DNA of 46,836 nucleotides from positions 1-46,836 of the forward strand of contig CANQQQ010000010.1 of NCBI GenBank assembly GCA_947626025.1, written 5' to 3'. The stretch comes from an uncultured Clostridia bacterium. Lineage in GTDB: Bacteria > Bacillota > Clostridia > TANB77 > CAG-508. The stretch's first letter is position 1; the number at the start of each line of letters is the position of its first letter. Shown piece after piece: positions 35,801-43,994 of this stretch. Below the pieces are notes generated by a model. That model ran no database searches. It saw nothing but the letters and a program-made list of their open reading frames with translations, and was not told the DNA's origin. Both the position numbers and the translations under genes were made by a program.

Positions 35801-37608
35801 CCTGAAACATCATTGTCAAGTGACCAATATCCTTTTCCGTTTTTATCTTTTCTATAATAAATTATTGCTGCGTGTCCTGGTTGACCTACAACTGATGCTG
35901 GTGTTCCATGAGCTGCACGAATATGGCAACCTAATTTAGATATACCACCACAAACAGCTCCTGTTCCCCATTGATTTCTCATACTCATCCATGCTTTATA
36001 TACTTTACCAGTATCTTCTTCCTGATAACTATATGTTACTTTATATTTAGAAAATATACCATCAAATAGTTTATCAAAGTACTCATAGTTGTCTTTGGTA
36101 TGGTAAATTTCGTTGTCAAAATTTGGCCATACATAAGCTATATAAGTATGTGGTTGTAAATATTTTTCTGCTTGATCTGGATTTGGATCTATTCTTGCTT
36201 GTGTATATTCATTAAACCATATAAGTTCTTCATCGTCTGTAATGTTATTCATTACATAACGCATTTCTTCAACTGTTAGAGCTTCAAACCATGGTGTGTG
36301 ATCTTGTTTTGGAGTACCATCGTCATTTAATATTGGTTTTATAGAAGTTATTTCTCCTGCATCATTTTTTTCAACAGTTCTAGCTACTATAAATTTTCCT
36401 CCATCATATAAATCCTTATATATTTTATAACGATTTACAGAATCTGATCTATTGCTTGGATGGTCTATTTGTGCCCAATACCCAACTTTTGTTGCATGTG
36501 TTAAAGAAAGGGTTATTGCCATTTTCTTATATACATCACCCTTTGTTAAACCCTCACACCAAGGATTCTTTGTTTCTGTGTCATCATCAAAATCGTCTTT
36601 ATATGTACTATAAAGTCTAGAAAGTTCTTTTATAGAATTATAATAACTTCCACCATCTGGTTCTCCACCTAATACATATAAGCGAAGATTTTCTACATTT
36701 TCCATTAACCATTGTACAGCAGTTTTATAATCTTCATTTTGATTTACAATTGCTTGTAAAAGATCATATCCAACATTGTTTACAAAATTTCTTTGCAATA
36801 ATGTCAATTCATTTTCTTGTATTTTTTGTTGTAAAGCTTGATTTTTTTGAGCTTCATTATCATATTGCGCGTTTAAAACTTCATCGTATTCTGCTTTTAA
36901 TGTATCATCATATTCTGCTACTGTTTTGATAAATTCTACTTTCTCTGGTTCCTTTTCTACATATCCATCTTTATATAATTTTGCATTTGCGTAAACAGCA
37001 TGATCTGAAGCATTATTTCCATTGTTATCACAATATAATTTTAAATAATCTGCTCCTTTAATATCTACCGTTATAGGCATTGCATTGCTGTCGCCTTTTA
37101 ATACTGTAGATTTTTGTTTCAAAACCCAATCTTCTTCACCAGTTTTTGTGTATATAGAAAATACAACACCATTACCATTTTTTCCACGGCTTTCATCTAC
37201 ACCAATATATGAACTAAAATAATCATAATTATATCCACTAATATCATATATCATTGTTGATGTAGCATGAGCAGACACACCTTTTAAAAAGTATGTTTTC
37301 GTTCCATCTATATTTAATGTAATTAATCCATTGTTATACTGTGTCTCTAAATTGCTATCTAGTGTAATACTTCCCCATTGTACTGATGATTGTGCTTTGT
37401 CATATTCAATATCTGACAAATAACTGCACATTTCACTATCTTCTAATATATAATATGTTCCTTCCATTTTCTTAGGTTCACTTTGTTCTACAACACCTAT
37501 TTTTTCTACGATATTATTAGGTGATAAAAATACTATTAACAATAAAATAAAACAAATAACTACTATGCACAGTAATTTTGTTTTTTTATTTTTCATATTT
37601 TTCTTCAC
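32809..37608 (-). CDS. Secreted NPCBM / transglutaminase-like / F5/8C / dockerin protein
   Basis: A 1599-residue extracellular multidomain protein. N-terminal signal/anchor helix at about 10-30. NPCBM-like carbohydrate-binding module at 57-217 (D-I-E-Y-D-K-A-Q-S-S-V-Q-W-G). A helical region follows, then a transglutaminase/papain-fold core with C553 (A-V-C-G-G-I-S-K-L-G), H579 (G-Q-P-G-H-A-A-I-I-Y) and candidate Asp at 598-600. F5/8C (CBM32-like) module at 957-1104. About four repeats ending V-D-W-I-D/N at 1105-1520. The type I dockerin is at the C-terminus, with loops D-L-D-N-D-G-E-I-T-P-T-D and D-I-N-K-D-N-Q-V-T-S-T-D. The start is GTG at 37608, five bases after GGGGGAG. First gene of operon 2. 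Confidence 0.87.
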   Translation of the reverse strand: MKKNMKNKKTKLLCIVVICFILLLIVFLSPNNIVEKIGVVEQSEPKKMEGTYYILEDSEMCSYLSDIEYDKAQSSVQWGSITLDSNLETQYNNGLITLNIDGTKTYFLKGVSAHATSTMIYDISGYNYDYFSSYIGVDESRGKNGNGVVFSIYTKTGEEDWVLKQKSTVLKGDSNAMPITVDIKGADYLKLYCDNNGNNASDHAVYANAKLYKDGYVEKEPEKVEFIKTVAEYDDTLKAEYDEVLNAQYDNEAQKNQALQQKIQENELTLLQRNFVNNVGYDLLQAIVNQNEDYKTAVQWLMENVENLRLYVLGGEPDGGSYYNSIKELSRLYSTYKDDFDDDTETKNPWCEGLTKGDVYKKMAITLSLTHATKVGYWAQIDHPSNRSDSVNRYKIYKDLYDGGKFIVARTVEKNDAGEITSIKPILNDDGTPKQDHTPWFEALTVEEMRYVMNNITDDEELIWFNEYTQARIDPNPDQAEKYLQPHTYIAYVWPNFDNEIYHTKDNYEYFDKLFDGIFSKYKVTYSYQEEDTGKVYKAWMSMRNQWGTGAVCGGISKLGCHIRAAHGTPASVVGQPGHAAIIYYRKDKNGKGYWSLDNDVSGWAQTGKSEKMGTRMPLGWGSDSYVDGYAGTYMMLSQEAINDYEHYEESEKINMTAELYNGDLKKQEEIYREALKVQKINIDAWWGLINVYKADESRTDAEYYELAEELGNALMPFPLPMKNLLDQIQPEITEVEYSFKFTLLETKLLNDAKNLKDTDTDKVYQPSIARIVANYLLGQMDTSLATFSFDGKDAGKIILASRFDNNGVHWDYSLDGKNKWEEVTFEPDEPHKIQLSKSEIQSITAENDIYIHIYGTDYSDANVYKIDIEEQSILDNLYANDLENAVMGVDVNTEWRYSENDNWTSYRISSPDLSGDKKVQVRQAATGTKLASPASDEFEFTEDNQTETRRYIRISDLSIKGYPENENNEGYSSQSVDSKRPFYAPNAIDGNLYTMWHTDFRYNVIEQGKKPYITVELNTPRYVSALEFIQRKYKPDDPDYIKNATVYVSMNGTDWTEAGKISDCPMNTELRNITFDESVEAKYVKVELETYNMFASIAMLNLFEDTTKIDKTIPTAGIYYSTQEKTSSYVIARLVNPSTEITITNNYGNDTYVFEENDSFTFTFEDKNGNKGSATATVDWIDKDTPTVEVDYKIDEGRKLAILLDTISEDVYLLDKNDNKVNYIEVDENKKVSKISYLDSSGNVEKIAKLEENKGILEMTDITYINTTGKVPEVAAYVTILNTNKVDYLDQNGNSITLEDDEELTKEQKQAILGTLQQVPSNPLEYTFDESGEYEFKFLDKASNIAFKSIKADYLEDNKMMVSDINYDITRITNQNVKATINPYIIDIVDGARSADGMCVKTEAEVVNNNSSNEYTFDKNHEFEFQYKDPLDEDSADVKKHKAKVSWIDKEAPVATIEYSTKEATDGPVTVKLVDESEPILITNNNTSREYTFTKNGKFPFKIQDEAGNAAEIVAEVDWINEQQDNPDENITGDLDNDGEITPTDLLLIKRHLVAGEQQDWILTGDSFKAADINKDNQVTSTDLLLMKRLVLEQMDTQ

Positions 37609-37641
37609 TAAAACTCCCCCTTTTCTATACATATCACCTAT

Positions 37642-37670
37642 ATTATAGCATATTTTATTAATTCTGTAAA
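37642..37670 (-). promoter_or_regulatory. Promoter of dockerin/cohesin operon 2
   Basis: Read on the minus strand: TTTACA (37665-37670), 17-bp spacer, TATAAT (37642-37647) with an upstream TGC that makes an extended -10. The leader is short, about 30 nt. Confidence 0.75.
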
Positions 37671-37805
37671 TATATTCCTTTAATATTAACATCCATTTTA
37701 AAACTCTTTGAATATATTTTTGAACTTTAAATTTCTTTATAATTTTTTAACTATTTATAAATATTTTTAATTTTACATCAATAAGTACTCTTTATTTAAT
37801 TATAT

Positions 37806-37842
37806 AAAAAAAGTTAAACGCCTTTCGGCGTCTAACTTTTTC
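37806..37842 (-). terminator. Terminator of dockerin/cohesin operon 1
   Basis: On the minus strand: AAAAAGTTA-G-ACGCC, GAAA tetraloop, GGCGT-T-TAACTTTTTTT. It separates the two dockerin/cohesin operons. Confidence 0.92.
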
Positions 37843-37859
37843 CATAATATTGTTAATTG

Positions 37860-38648
37860 TTATTCTTGTGTCTTTTTATTATATCTTACTATTCCGTATA
37901 CGCAAGATATCGTTGTTACAATAAATGCTGAAACTATAATTCCATCCCATAAAGCATAATTTACTCCTGTTTTTGGTAATGTTCCTGGCTTTGTAGTGTT
38001 ATCTTTCTCTGGAGTTTTAGATCCATTATCTTTATCAGGTTGTTGTTCTGGTTGAGTTTCCGGTTGAGTTCCTGGTTCGTCTCCTGGTTGGGTTCCAGGT
38101 TCATCTCCTGGTTGTTGTCCTGGATCAGTGTCAGGATTTACTTGCTCTTTAGTTATTGATATTGTTGTAGAATTTCCATTGAAATTAGTAGCATCTGATA
38201 CAGAATTAACATTTACTGTAATAGTAGAACTTCCTTCGATATCTGCTTTTGCTTTAAATTTTAGAGTTAACAAATTGCTATTAGCTCCTATTTTTGAAGG
38301 AGTTCTATTTTCTAATATAAATGCCATATTGCTTTCTCTAAAGCTTTGTTCTCCTAGTGCTTTTATATCGTCCCAACCTTCTTCTGTATTTGATGATATT
38401 GAATTTGAAATGTATTCTAATTTATCTTTTTCGTAATCTATCTTTCCTATAACAGTAACTGTAGATGCAGATGTTTGGAAATTTGATAAATTAACTGTAA
38501 CTGTAAATTCTTCACCTTGATTTACCTCTGTAGGTGCTGAAATTGTAAGGCTTCCAACTGTTACATCAACCGCATTTACACTACAAGAAATACTAACAAT
38601 TATTAATGCAAAAATTACTGCAAAAACTTTTTTTATTGTAAGTTTCAT
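37860..38648 (-). CDS. Cell-wall-anchored single-cohesin protein (scaffold 1)
   Basis: A 262-residue surface protein. Signal peptide about 1-27 (cleavage near S-V-N-A). Cohesin-like beta-sandwich at about 30-165 (N-Q-G-E-E-F-T-V-T-V-N-L-S-N-F onset, G-K-I-D-Y-E-K-D-K-L-E-Y core). A Pro/Gln/Asp/Glu linker carries imperfect P-G-D-E-P-G-T-Q repeats. L-P-K-T-G with a membrane segment and a basic tail follows. Start 38648 is chosen for GGGAG seven bases upstream; the ATG at 38666 would contain that site. It lies in the same operon as the transglutaminase-dockerin gene at 38681. The cohesin sequence differs clearly from that at 32001, so the two may bind different dockerins. Confidence 0.88.
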   Translation of the reverse strand: MKLTIKKVFAVIFALIIVSISCSVNAVDVTVGSLTISAPTEVNQGEEFTVTVNLSNFQTSASTVTVIGKIDYEKDKLEYISNSISSNTEEGWDDIKALGEQSFRESNMAFILENRTPSKIGANSNLLTLKFKAKADIEGSSTITVNVNSVSDATNFNGNSTTISITKEQVNPDTDPGQQPGDEPGTQPGDEPGTQPETQPEQQPDKDNGSKTPEKDNTTKPGTLPKTGVNYALWDGIIVSAFIVTTISCVYGIVRYNKKTQE

Positions 38649-38680
38649 TTTACTTCTCCCTTCCATTAAGTTTTATTTTA

Positions 38681-41600
38681 TTAAAGTGATACTAATATAT
38701 CTGTTCTCATATTTTTCATATCATTTGCATCCTGTTTTCCGTCATTGTTATAATCTGCTGCCATCTTATATGCTCCCTCAAGAGTTTCTGATAATATTCC
38801 TATTCTCCAATTTTTAATATCTTGGGCATTCATTAATCCATCGCCATCTATATCACCTGAAACTACAATTTCAGTTGTAGTATATACATGATCAGAATTT
38901 AGTTCATTTGACATTCTTATCTTCATTCCTGTTCCAGCTAATTTACTTGTATCTGTGATAACATCTCCGTTTTTATCTAAAACTTCAATTTTAACACCTG
39001 CTACTGATTTTTCATTTATCAAAGTTTCAATTGTTGTTGCTGTTGATGGACGTAAATCACAATATCCGTTTCCATCCTCATCAATCCTGTCAATATATTT
39101 ATCTTCTTCTGGTTGTTGTACTTGATCTCCGTGTCCTTGATCAATATCATCTTGAACAATTAGAGCAGACATTAATTTGACATATACAACTGTTGTACCT
39201 TCTGATAAATCTTCTGCTTTAACTTTAAATGTGAATGTTCCATCTTCTTCAGCTGTTATATCTGCTAATGGAACTACGCTATTTCCAATTGCAACACTTT
39301 CAACTGTTTTTCCTTCATCTGGATGTATTGTTATTGTTACTTCGGTCTTGTCTTCCATATTTATTTTTTCTGTTTCAATATCTTCACATGTTACATATCC
39401 GCCTTCTGTGCTTGATAGCATAAGTACTTTTTGTTTTGCTGCTTCAGCTTTTGCAGATTGTTCTCCTTCTGGCACTTCAATTCCAGCTATAGTGAATGGA
39501 CTAAATGAATCTACATATAATATTAATCCTTGTGGAACAACTTCAACGTCAATTGGATTATATCCAGTTATATTTCCTAATTTATCATATGAATAATGAT
39601 ATACTTTAAATTCTCTTCTTCCTGATAAATAATCTTCATAAGTTGTTCCTTCTGGGAATCCAAGTCTTATTCTAACTGAATTTCCTGTATTAACAACTTG
39701 TTTTTTACATAACTGCATTCTTATGTTATATGATTCTGTTTTTGCTTTTCCATTCTTTATATCATCTACCATATTAACCATGTCTAAGCTTTCATCATCA
39801 GCTATTGTTGTCGTTGTTAATGTTAATCTGTGTGATAATTGAGATAAATCAGCATTAGCAAGTTCATCAGGTAAATTTACTTCATTACCTTCATCATCTT
39901 TTGTTTTCCATTGACTTGCAGATATATTTGATGTATCCATTAATTCAGGTTGTGCAAATACATTACAATCAATTCCTTGACCACTTAAGCTACAGAAATC
40001 GCACTTATTTCCAACAGCATAATTTGCTGGTATTGGTGCTTTTTTACTCTCGTGACCTACAACGCCTTTCCATGTTATATCATATGCTACTTCATTTGCT
40101 GAGAATTGTGCACTAGGTGTGAAATCAAATTCAACCCAGGCTTTGTCTGAACTTGAAGTTCCTAAGTGATATTCAACATTGCTAATTTTTGATGAAGCAA
40201 TTAAATCATTTCTTGTTGTCATATCTGGTTTATATACATCAGTAATTTCAATTGTTCCTGTTCCTCCATCTGTTGCTTCAAAATAATCATCATATTCTAT
40301 TTTTACTCTATATGTGCTTTCAAATCCTAATTTTACGTTTTGAGGTGGAGTAGCTTTTTTAATATAAGGTGGTGCTTTATAAACATTACCTGTATTATTT
40401 ATAAATTCTTTTGTTCTTTCTGTTAAGAATGAAGGATCTCCTTTATAATACAATTCTCCAATTTCTGGAACTCCTTCTTCATTTGTCTTAGGTCCTACAT
40501 CTGTAACTGCAAATTGAACTAATTGAACTTGAGGTAATTTAAAATCAATATATCCTCCAAGTTCGTCATTTCTTGATTCCTGAAGTGCAGGATATATTTT
40601 TGGAGTTATATATCCCCAATTTGTATATTTCCATGCTCCTTCTTCTTCATCATATGTAGCATAACGAGCTAACATATATCTTCTATCTGCTTCATTTTCT
40701 GTGTAGTTCTTATTATTATAGCTAACCCATACTCTAAATGTATCTTCTAAGACTTCACCTTTATCACTTCCTGCATGTTCACCTTCTTCTATATAATCTG
40801 ATGTAATTACTTTTACTTTAAATAATCCATCATCATATTCTTCCTCAATTTCTTGTAAAGATGATGTTGCTAGAGTTGGATATTTAAATTCAAACATTGA
40901 TTGTGAGAAAATTCCTGATTCAATACGACGATCAAATAATTCAGCAGACCCTACCATAAAATATCTACGGCTTTGTTTAGTTGGTATTTCATCATCATCA
41001 TGAGTAACATCAACTCCATACCATTTTCCACCAATTTGTACATAATTCCAAGCATGATTTTCTGTTTGAATGTCTGATACTTTGTATCCTCCACCAGCTA
41101 CTATACAAGGAATTCCTAATTGATCTAATATTGCTTTATATGCTCTAGTGTAGCTTTCGCAAACACCTTCTCCATATTTTAAGCAGTCATATGCTGTTCT
41201 AGCATTACTATATGCTTCACTCGTACTATTATAATTTGTTACTTCATATTCGAATTTATATGACATTTTATCCATTTCCCAATTATGAGCTGCTTTTGCT
41301 AATTCATATTTTTGACTATCTTCATTATCTTCTTTTTTTGCTTCTGCCTCAATTTTTGTAATTGCCTGTTGCATTAGTCTATTATATTCATCAATTGCAT
41401 CATCTACATTATCTGTATTAAATCCTGGTAGGAAATAGTCATCTCTCTTTCCTCTACCTAAAAATGCAAAATATTGTCCATTGCTATTTCTTGTTACTCT
41501 TAAAGAAATAGCTGACCAATCAACCCAGAATACCTCTGGATAGTCATATTGGAATGCATCTCTTGCAGCAGTCATATCATATAATAATTGTGTTGTTCCT

Positions 41601-41887
41601 GTTGCATATTTTAGTAGTTCCTCTTCAGTAACTACTCCATTTTCTACTAGGTCATAATCTGAACCTCTTTTTAATGCACCACTTTGATACATTTTTACCA
41701 TGGTATCATAAAATTTCCATGCTTGTTCATTAAGTTGTCTACCATAGTAATCTTTTGAATATGTTTCCAAGCTTAGGTTGCTATTTTCACTAACAGCAAT
41801 TGATATATTTCCAAAACTTAGGAAACTAAATTCTGCTATTAAAAATGTTAAAACTAGCAGTAATGATGTAATTTTCTTAATTTTCAT
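38681..41887 (-). CDS. Secreted transglutaminase-like protein with dockerin
   Basis: A 1068-residue extracellular protein. Signal peptide about 1-32. A helical N-terminal region is followed by a transglut_core domain at about 195-300 with a complete triad: C243 (G-E-G-V-C-E-S-Y-T-R-A-Y), H278 (E-N-H-A-W-N-Y-V) and D293 (Y-G-V-D-V-T-H-D). Several beta-rich Ig-like regions follow. The C-terminal dockerin has calcium loops D-I-D-G-D-G-L-M-N-A-Q-D and D-Y-N-N-D-G-K-Q-D-A-N-D. Bacterial members of this fold include cysteine proteases and protein crosslinkers, so the reaction is open. First gene of operon 1, with a strong promoter at 41950-41979. Confidence 0.9.
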   Translation of the reverse strand: MKIKKITSLLLVLTFLIAEFSFLSFGNISIAVSENSNLSLETYSKDYYGRQLNEQAWKFYDTMVKMYQSGALKRGSDYDLVENGVVTEEELLKYATGTTQLLYDMTAARDAFQYDYPEVFWVDWSAISLRVTRNSNGQYFAFLGRGKRDDYFLPGFNTDNVDDAIDEYNRLMQQAITKIEAEAKKEDNEDSQKYELAKAAHNWEMDKMSYKFEYEVTNYNSTSEAYSNARTAYDCLKYGEGVCESYTRAYKAILDQLGIPCIVAGGGYKVSDIQTENHAWNYVQIGGKWYGVDVTHDDDEIPTKQSRRYFMVGSAELFDRRIESGIFSQSMFEFKYPTLATSSLQEIEEEYDDGLFKVKVITSDYIEEGEHAGSDKGEVLEDTFRVWVSYNNKNYTENEADRRYMLARYATYDEEEGAWKYTNWGYITPKIYPALQESRNDELGGYIDFKLPQVQLVQFAVTDVGPKTNEEGVPEIGELYYKGDPSFLTERTKEFINNTGNVYKAPPYIKKATPPQNVKLGFESTYRVKIEYDDYFEATDGGTGTIEITDVYKPDMTTRNDLIASSKISNVEYHLGTSSSDKAWVEFDFTPSAQFSANEVAYDITWKGVVGHESKKAPIPANYAVGNKCDFCSLSGQGIDCNVFAQPELMDTSNISASQWKTKDDEGNEVNLPDELANADLSQLSHRLTLTTTTIADDESLDMVNMVDDIKNGKAKTESYNIRMQLCKKQVVNTGNSVRIRLGFPEGTTYEDYLSGRREFKVYHYSYDKLGNITGYNPIDVEVVPQGLILYVDSFSPFTIAGIEVPEGEQSAKAEAAKQKVLMLSSTEGGYVTCEDIETEKINMEDKTEVTITIHPDEGKTVESVAIGNSVVPLADITAEEDGTFTFKVKAEDLSEGTTVVYVKLMSALIVQDDIDQGHGDQVQQPEEDKYIDRIDEDGNGYCDLRPSTATTIETLINEKSVAGVKIEVLDKNGDVITDTSKLAGTGMKIRMSNELNSDHVYTTTEIVVSGDIDGDGLMNAQDIKNWRIGILSETLEGAYKMAADYNNDGKQDANDMKNMRTDILVSL

Positions 41888-41949
41888 AATTTCATCCCTT
41901 TCTTTTTAATATTTTCCTTTTTTGTATAATTTTACATTTTCTGCGTTTA

Positions 41950-41979
41950 ATTATACCACAAGAATAGGTCTTCCGTCAA
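41950..41979 (-). promoter_or_regulatory. Promoter of dockerin/cohesin operon 1
   Basis: Read on the minus strand: TTGACG (41974-41979), 18-bp spacer, TATAAT (41950-41955), about 60 bp before the ATG. Confidence 0.8.
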
Positions 41980-42112
41980 TACATTTTATGCCATTTTTCG
42001 ACCATTTAAGGTCTCATGAACATTATATTACTTTCTTTATTCTATGTTTATTATTTATTCATTGTCACTACTATTTATGTTTAACAATACTTATTCTTGC
42101 AGATTTTAGTTT

Positions 42113-42139
42113 ACAGGTATATATTTAAAAATATACCAA
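42113..42139. repeat. 27-bp direct repeat, left copy
   Basis: It matches 43995-44021 at 24 of 27 positions in the same orientation (both start ACAGGT and end in AAAAATATACCAA). It begins ten bases beyond the stop codon of the DUF3006-like gene. The two copies bracket exactly that gene and the nuclease gene. Confidence 0.6.
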
Positions 42140-42148
42140 CACGTTTTA

Positions 42149-42859
42149 CTACGATGAATGTATTTTATCTGCTCTTTCAAAACCATCATCTGAATAGTAT
42201 TCATATTTTTTATTATTGTATTTTAGTACCATACCTTCTGTTGCTTTGCTCAATAAATCTTTTGGAATATCAACTTCTTCAAATTCGTTTTTTGGTGCAT
42301 CTGTTAAATCCCATAGAAATCTATTGTTTCCTAATTCCTCAGTTACCATATATAGATGTCCTTCTTTTCTATGTTTATCTAAATTTATATTTTGTTTATC
42401 AAGTATTTCTTTTGCCATATCTTTTATATTTTCTTGTAATTCTTTAGTAGAAATTTTATCAATTACAAAAATATTATCTTTAATTTTTAAAACATCGTTT
42501 ATTTTTACTTCGCTTGGCATATCTTTTTTGTTTATTTCTATTTCATCTATTTTTCCATCTCTTGCTTTTAATATTGTATAAGTATTATCTTTCTTATCCT
42601 TAACAAAATATATTTCTGGATTTTTTTGTGTATATGCTAATACAACATCATTTAAATTCCACCTTATAGCATTTTGGTTTCCCGTTGTAAAATTGTTTTT
42701 AGACAATATATCTTCTATTATTGGAATTTCTTCGTTTGCGCAGTTTGAATTATTTTTAATATTATTTTCTAAATAATTTGATAACTCTTTTATAAAATTT
42801 TGCACAAATTTATTCTCCTTTAAATTATTAAATAAATCATTCACTATGTCTAAATTCAA
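42149..42859 (-). CDS. Protein with two DUF3006-like domains
   Basis: A 236-residue protein without signal peptide. A helical N-terminal part (1-60) is followed by two similar small beta modules. Residues about 92-155 read I-E-I-N-K-K-D-M-P-S-E-V-K-I-N-D-V-L-K-I then a T-K-E-L-Q-E-N-I helix; about 168-225 read V-D-I-P-K-D-L-L-S-K-A-T-E-G-M-V-L. This I-P-x-x-L-x-x-x-x-x-E-G-x-V-L pattern is that of DUF3006. From memory, DUF3006 genes are often found beside competence-type nucleases or ComEC-like proteins, and here an EndA-like nuclease gene lies 147 bp upstream on the same strand. Function unknown; a regulator or inhibitor of the nuclease is an inference. Confidence 0.7.
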   Translation of the reverse strand: MNLDIVNDLFNNLKENKFVQNFIKELSNYLENNIKNNSNCANEEIPIIEDILSKNNFTTGNQNAIRWNLNDVVLAYTQKNPEIYFVKDKKDNTYTILKARDGKIDEIEINKKDMPSEVKINDVLKIKDNIFVIDKISTKELQENIKDMAKEILDKQNINLDKHRKEGHLYMVTEELGNNRFLWDLTDAPKNEFEEVDIPKDLLSKATEGMVLKYNNKKYEYYSDDGFERADKIHSS

Positions 42860-42964
42860 TATGTAATCACTCCTTTTTTTAATTGTTTTGATATTGGAAA
42901 TATACTATATGATTTAATAGTATTAAGAATTAAACTTAAGAGTAATTATATATCGTTTTCCATA

Positions 42965-42987
42965 AATTTACAATAATTTTATTGTAA
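42965..42987 (-). terminator. Hairpin after the nuclease gene
   Basis: ATTTACAAT pairs with ATTGTAAAT around a short A/T loop, 20 bp past the nuclease stop. The T-tract is weak. Confidence 0.5.
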
Positions 42988-43006
42988 ATTATCAAGTTTT
43001 ATTAAT

Positions 43007-43756
43007 TTATTCTTCTGCATGACTTTCTCCAGTAGCATAATCAATAACTATTCCTGGTTGAACATTATAACAATATACATTAAAGTGAACACCTTTGCCC
43101 GAATCTTCAACTGACCATGCTTCCATTTGAACTCCACTTGCTAGAAGATTATTACCTTCGAAAATAGGGGTTACTCGATATAGAACATGATTATTTTCGT
43201 TTTTATCTATATACTCAGCTACTTTATCTTCAAATGGTAACATTCCTTCTGTATTTAAGTATCTTGTTCCTGTTATTAGATTACTTTTATTAGCATTTTC
43301 TCCTGCAAGTTGCCAACCAATTAAATGACAACGATTATATAAATATTTATCTTTTATTAAATTATCATATCTTTTTTGTACCCATCCAGAAAGATCTTTA
43401 ACACTACCTATTTCGCCACGTTCTTCTCCTTCTTTTGGCATAATTTCTTTGCAAATATTAGCATAGGCTACGCCTGCTTTACCATTTCCCAAATCACTAT
43501 ATTTTTCAAAAGCCTCAGTGGTATAATCTTCTTCTGTAAAATATGGTATATTGTTGTTTATTTCAACATATGGTGTACCTGAATATTCTGGGATTGTAGA
43601 TAAATCAAATATAGTATTTTGAACATTTACATTATTTTCATTTATTGGATGGCTAGGTTGGTTTATATATCCATAAATTGAAATACAAATTAATATGACT
43701 ACTGCAAAAATGCATTGCCTAATATTTAGTTTTTGCTTTTTCTTTTTTCTTCCCAT
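43007..43756 (-). CDS. Membrane-anchored DNA/RNA non-specific endonuclease (EndA/NucA-like)
   Basis: A 249-residue nuclease with a basic N-terminus and a single transmembrane anchor (about 13-31), so the catalytic domain lies outside the cell. The active-site segment reads Y-N-R-C-H-L-I-G-W-Q-L with H144 as the likely general base; relatives have D-R-G-H or N-R-S-H. N-L-I-T-G-T-R-Y-L-N-T-E-G-M carries the metal-binding asparagine. The C-terminal V-Q-M-E-A-W-S-V-E-D strands fit Endonuclease_NS_2. Streptococcal EndA of this family degrades DNA during uptake or nucleotide scavenging. The cysteine in N-R-C-H is unusual. Partner candidate: the DUF3006-like gene downstream. Confidence 0.9.
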   Translation of the reverse strand: MGRKKKKQKLNIRQCIFAVVILICISIYGYINQPSHPINENNVNVQNTIFDLSTIPEYSGTPYVEINNNIPYFTEEDYTTEAFEKYSDLGNGKAGVAYANICKEIMPKEGEERGEIGSVKDLSGWVQKRYDNLIKDKYLYNRCHLIGWQLAGENANKSNLITGTRYLNTEGMLPFEDKVAEYIDKNENNHVLYRVTPIFEGNNLLASGVQMEAWSVEDSGKGVHFNVYCYNVQPGIVIDYATGESHAEE

Positions 43757-43922
43757 ATAACTTTACCTCATTTTATTTTTTTAATTTTATCATTAAAATA
43801 ACAATTCCTCAATATATGTTTATAGTTTGACCAGTCTATTGTTATATGTTTTTGCTAACAGTTTGTTTGATTTTTTTATCTTTTTTAATTTTATGCAAAA
43901 ATCTTAAATGCTTTCCAATAAA

Positions 43923-43953
43923 AAGCAAGATGTTATAAAACACCTTGCTTCTT
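43923..43953 (-). terminator. Terminator downstream of the toxin-antitoxin pair
   Basis: On the minus strand: AAGCAAGGTGTT, loop TTAT, AACATCTTGCTTTTTATT. The stem carries one mismatch and ends in a T-run. Confidence 0.75.
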
Positions 43954-43994
43954 TTAATATATATTTTTTCTTTATATGGAAATTAATAAAATCC

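Noticed and set aside
32001-41887. A cellulosome
   Set aside because: There are no glycoside hydrolases and each scaffold has only one cohesin, so only the docking principle is shared.
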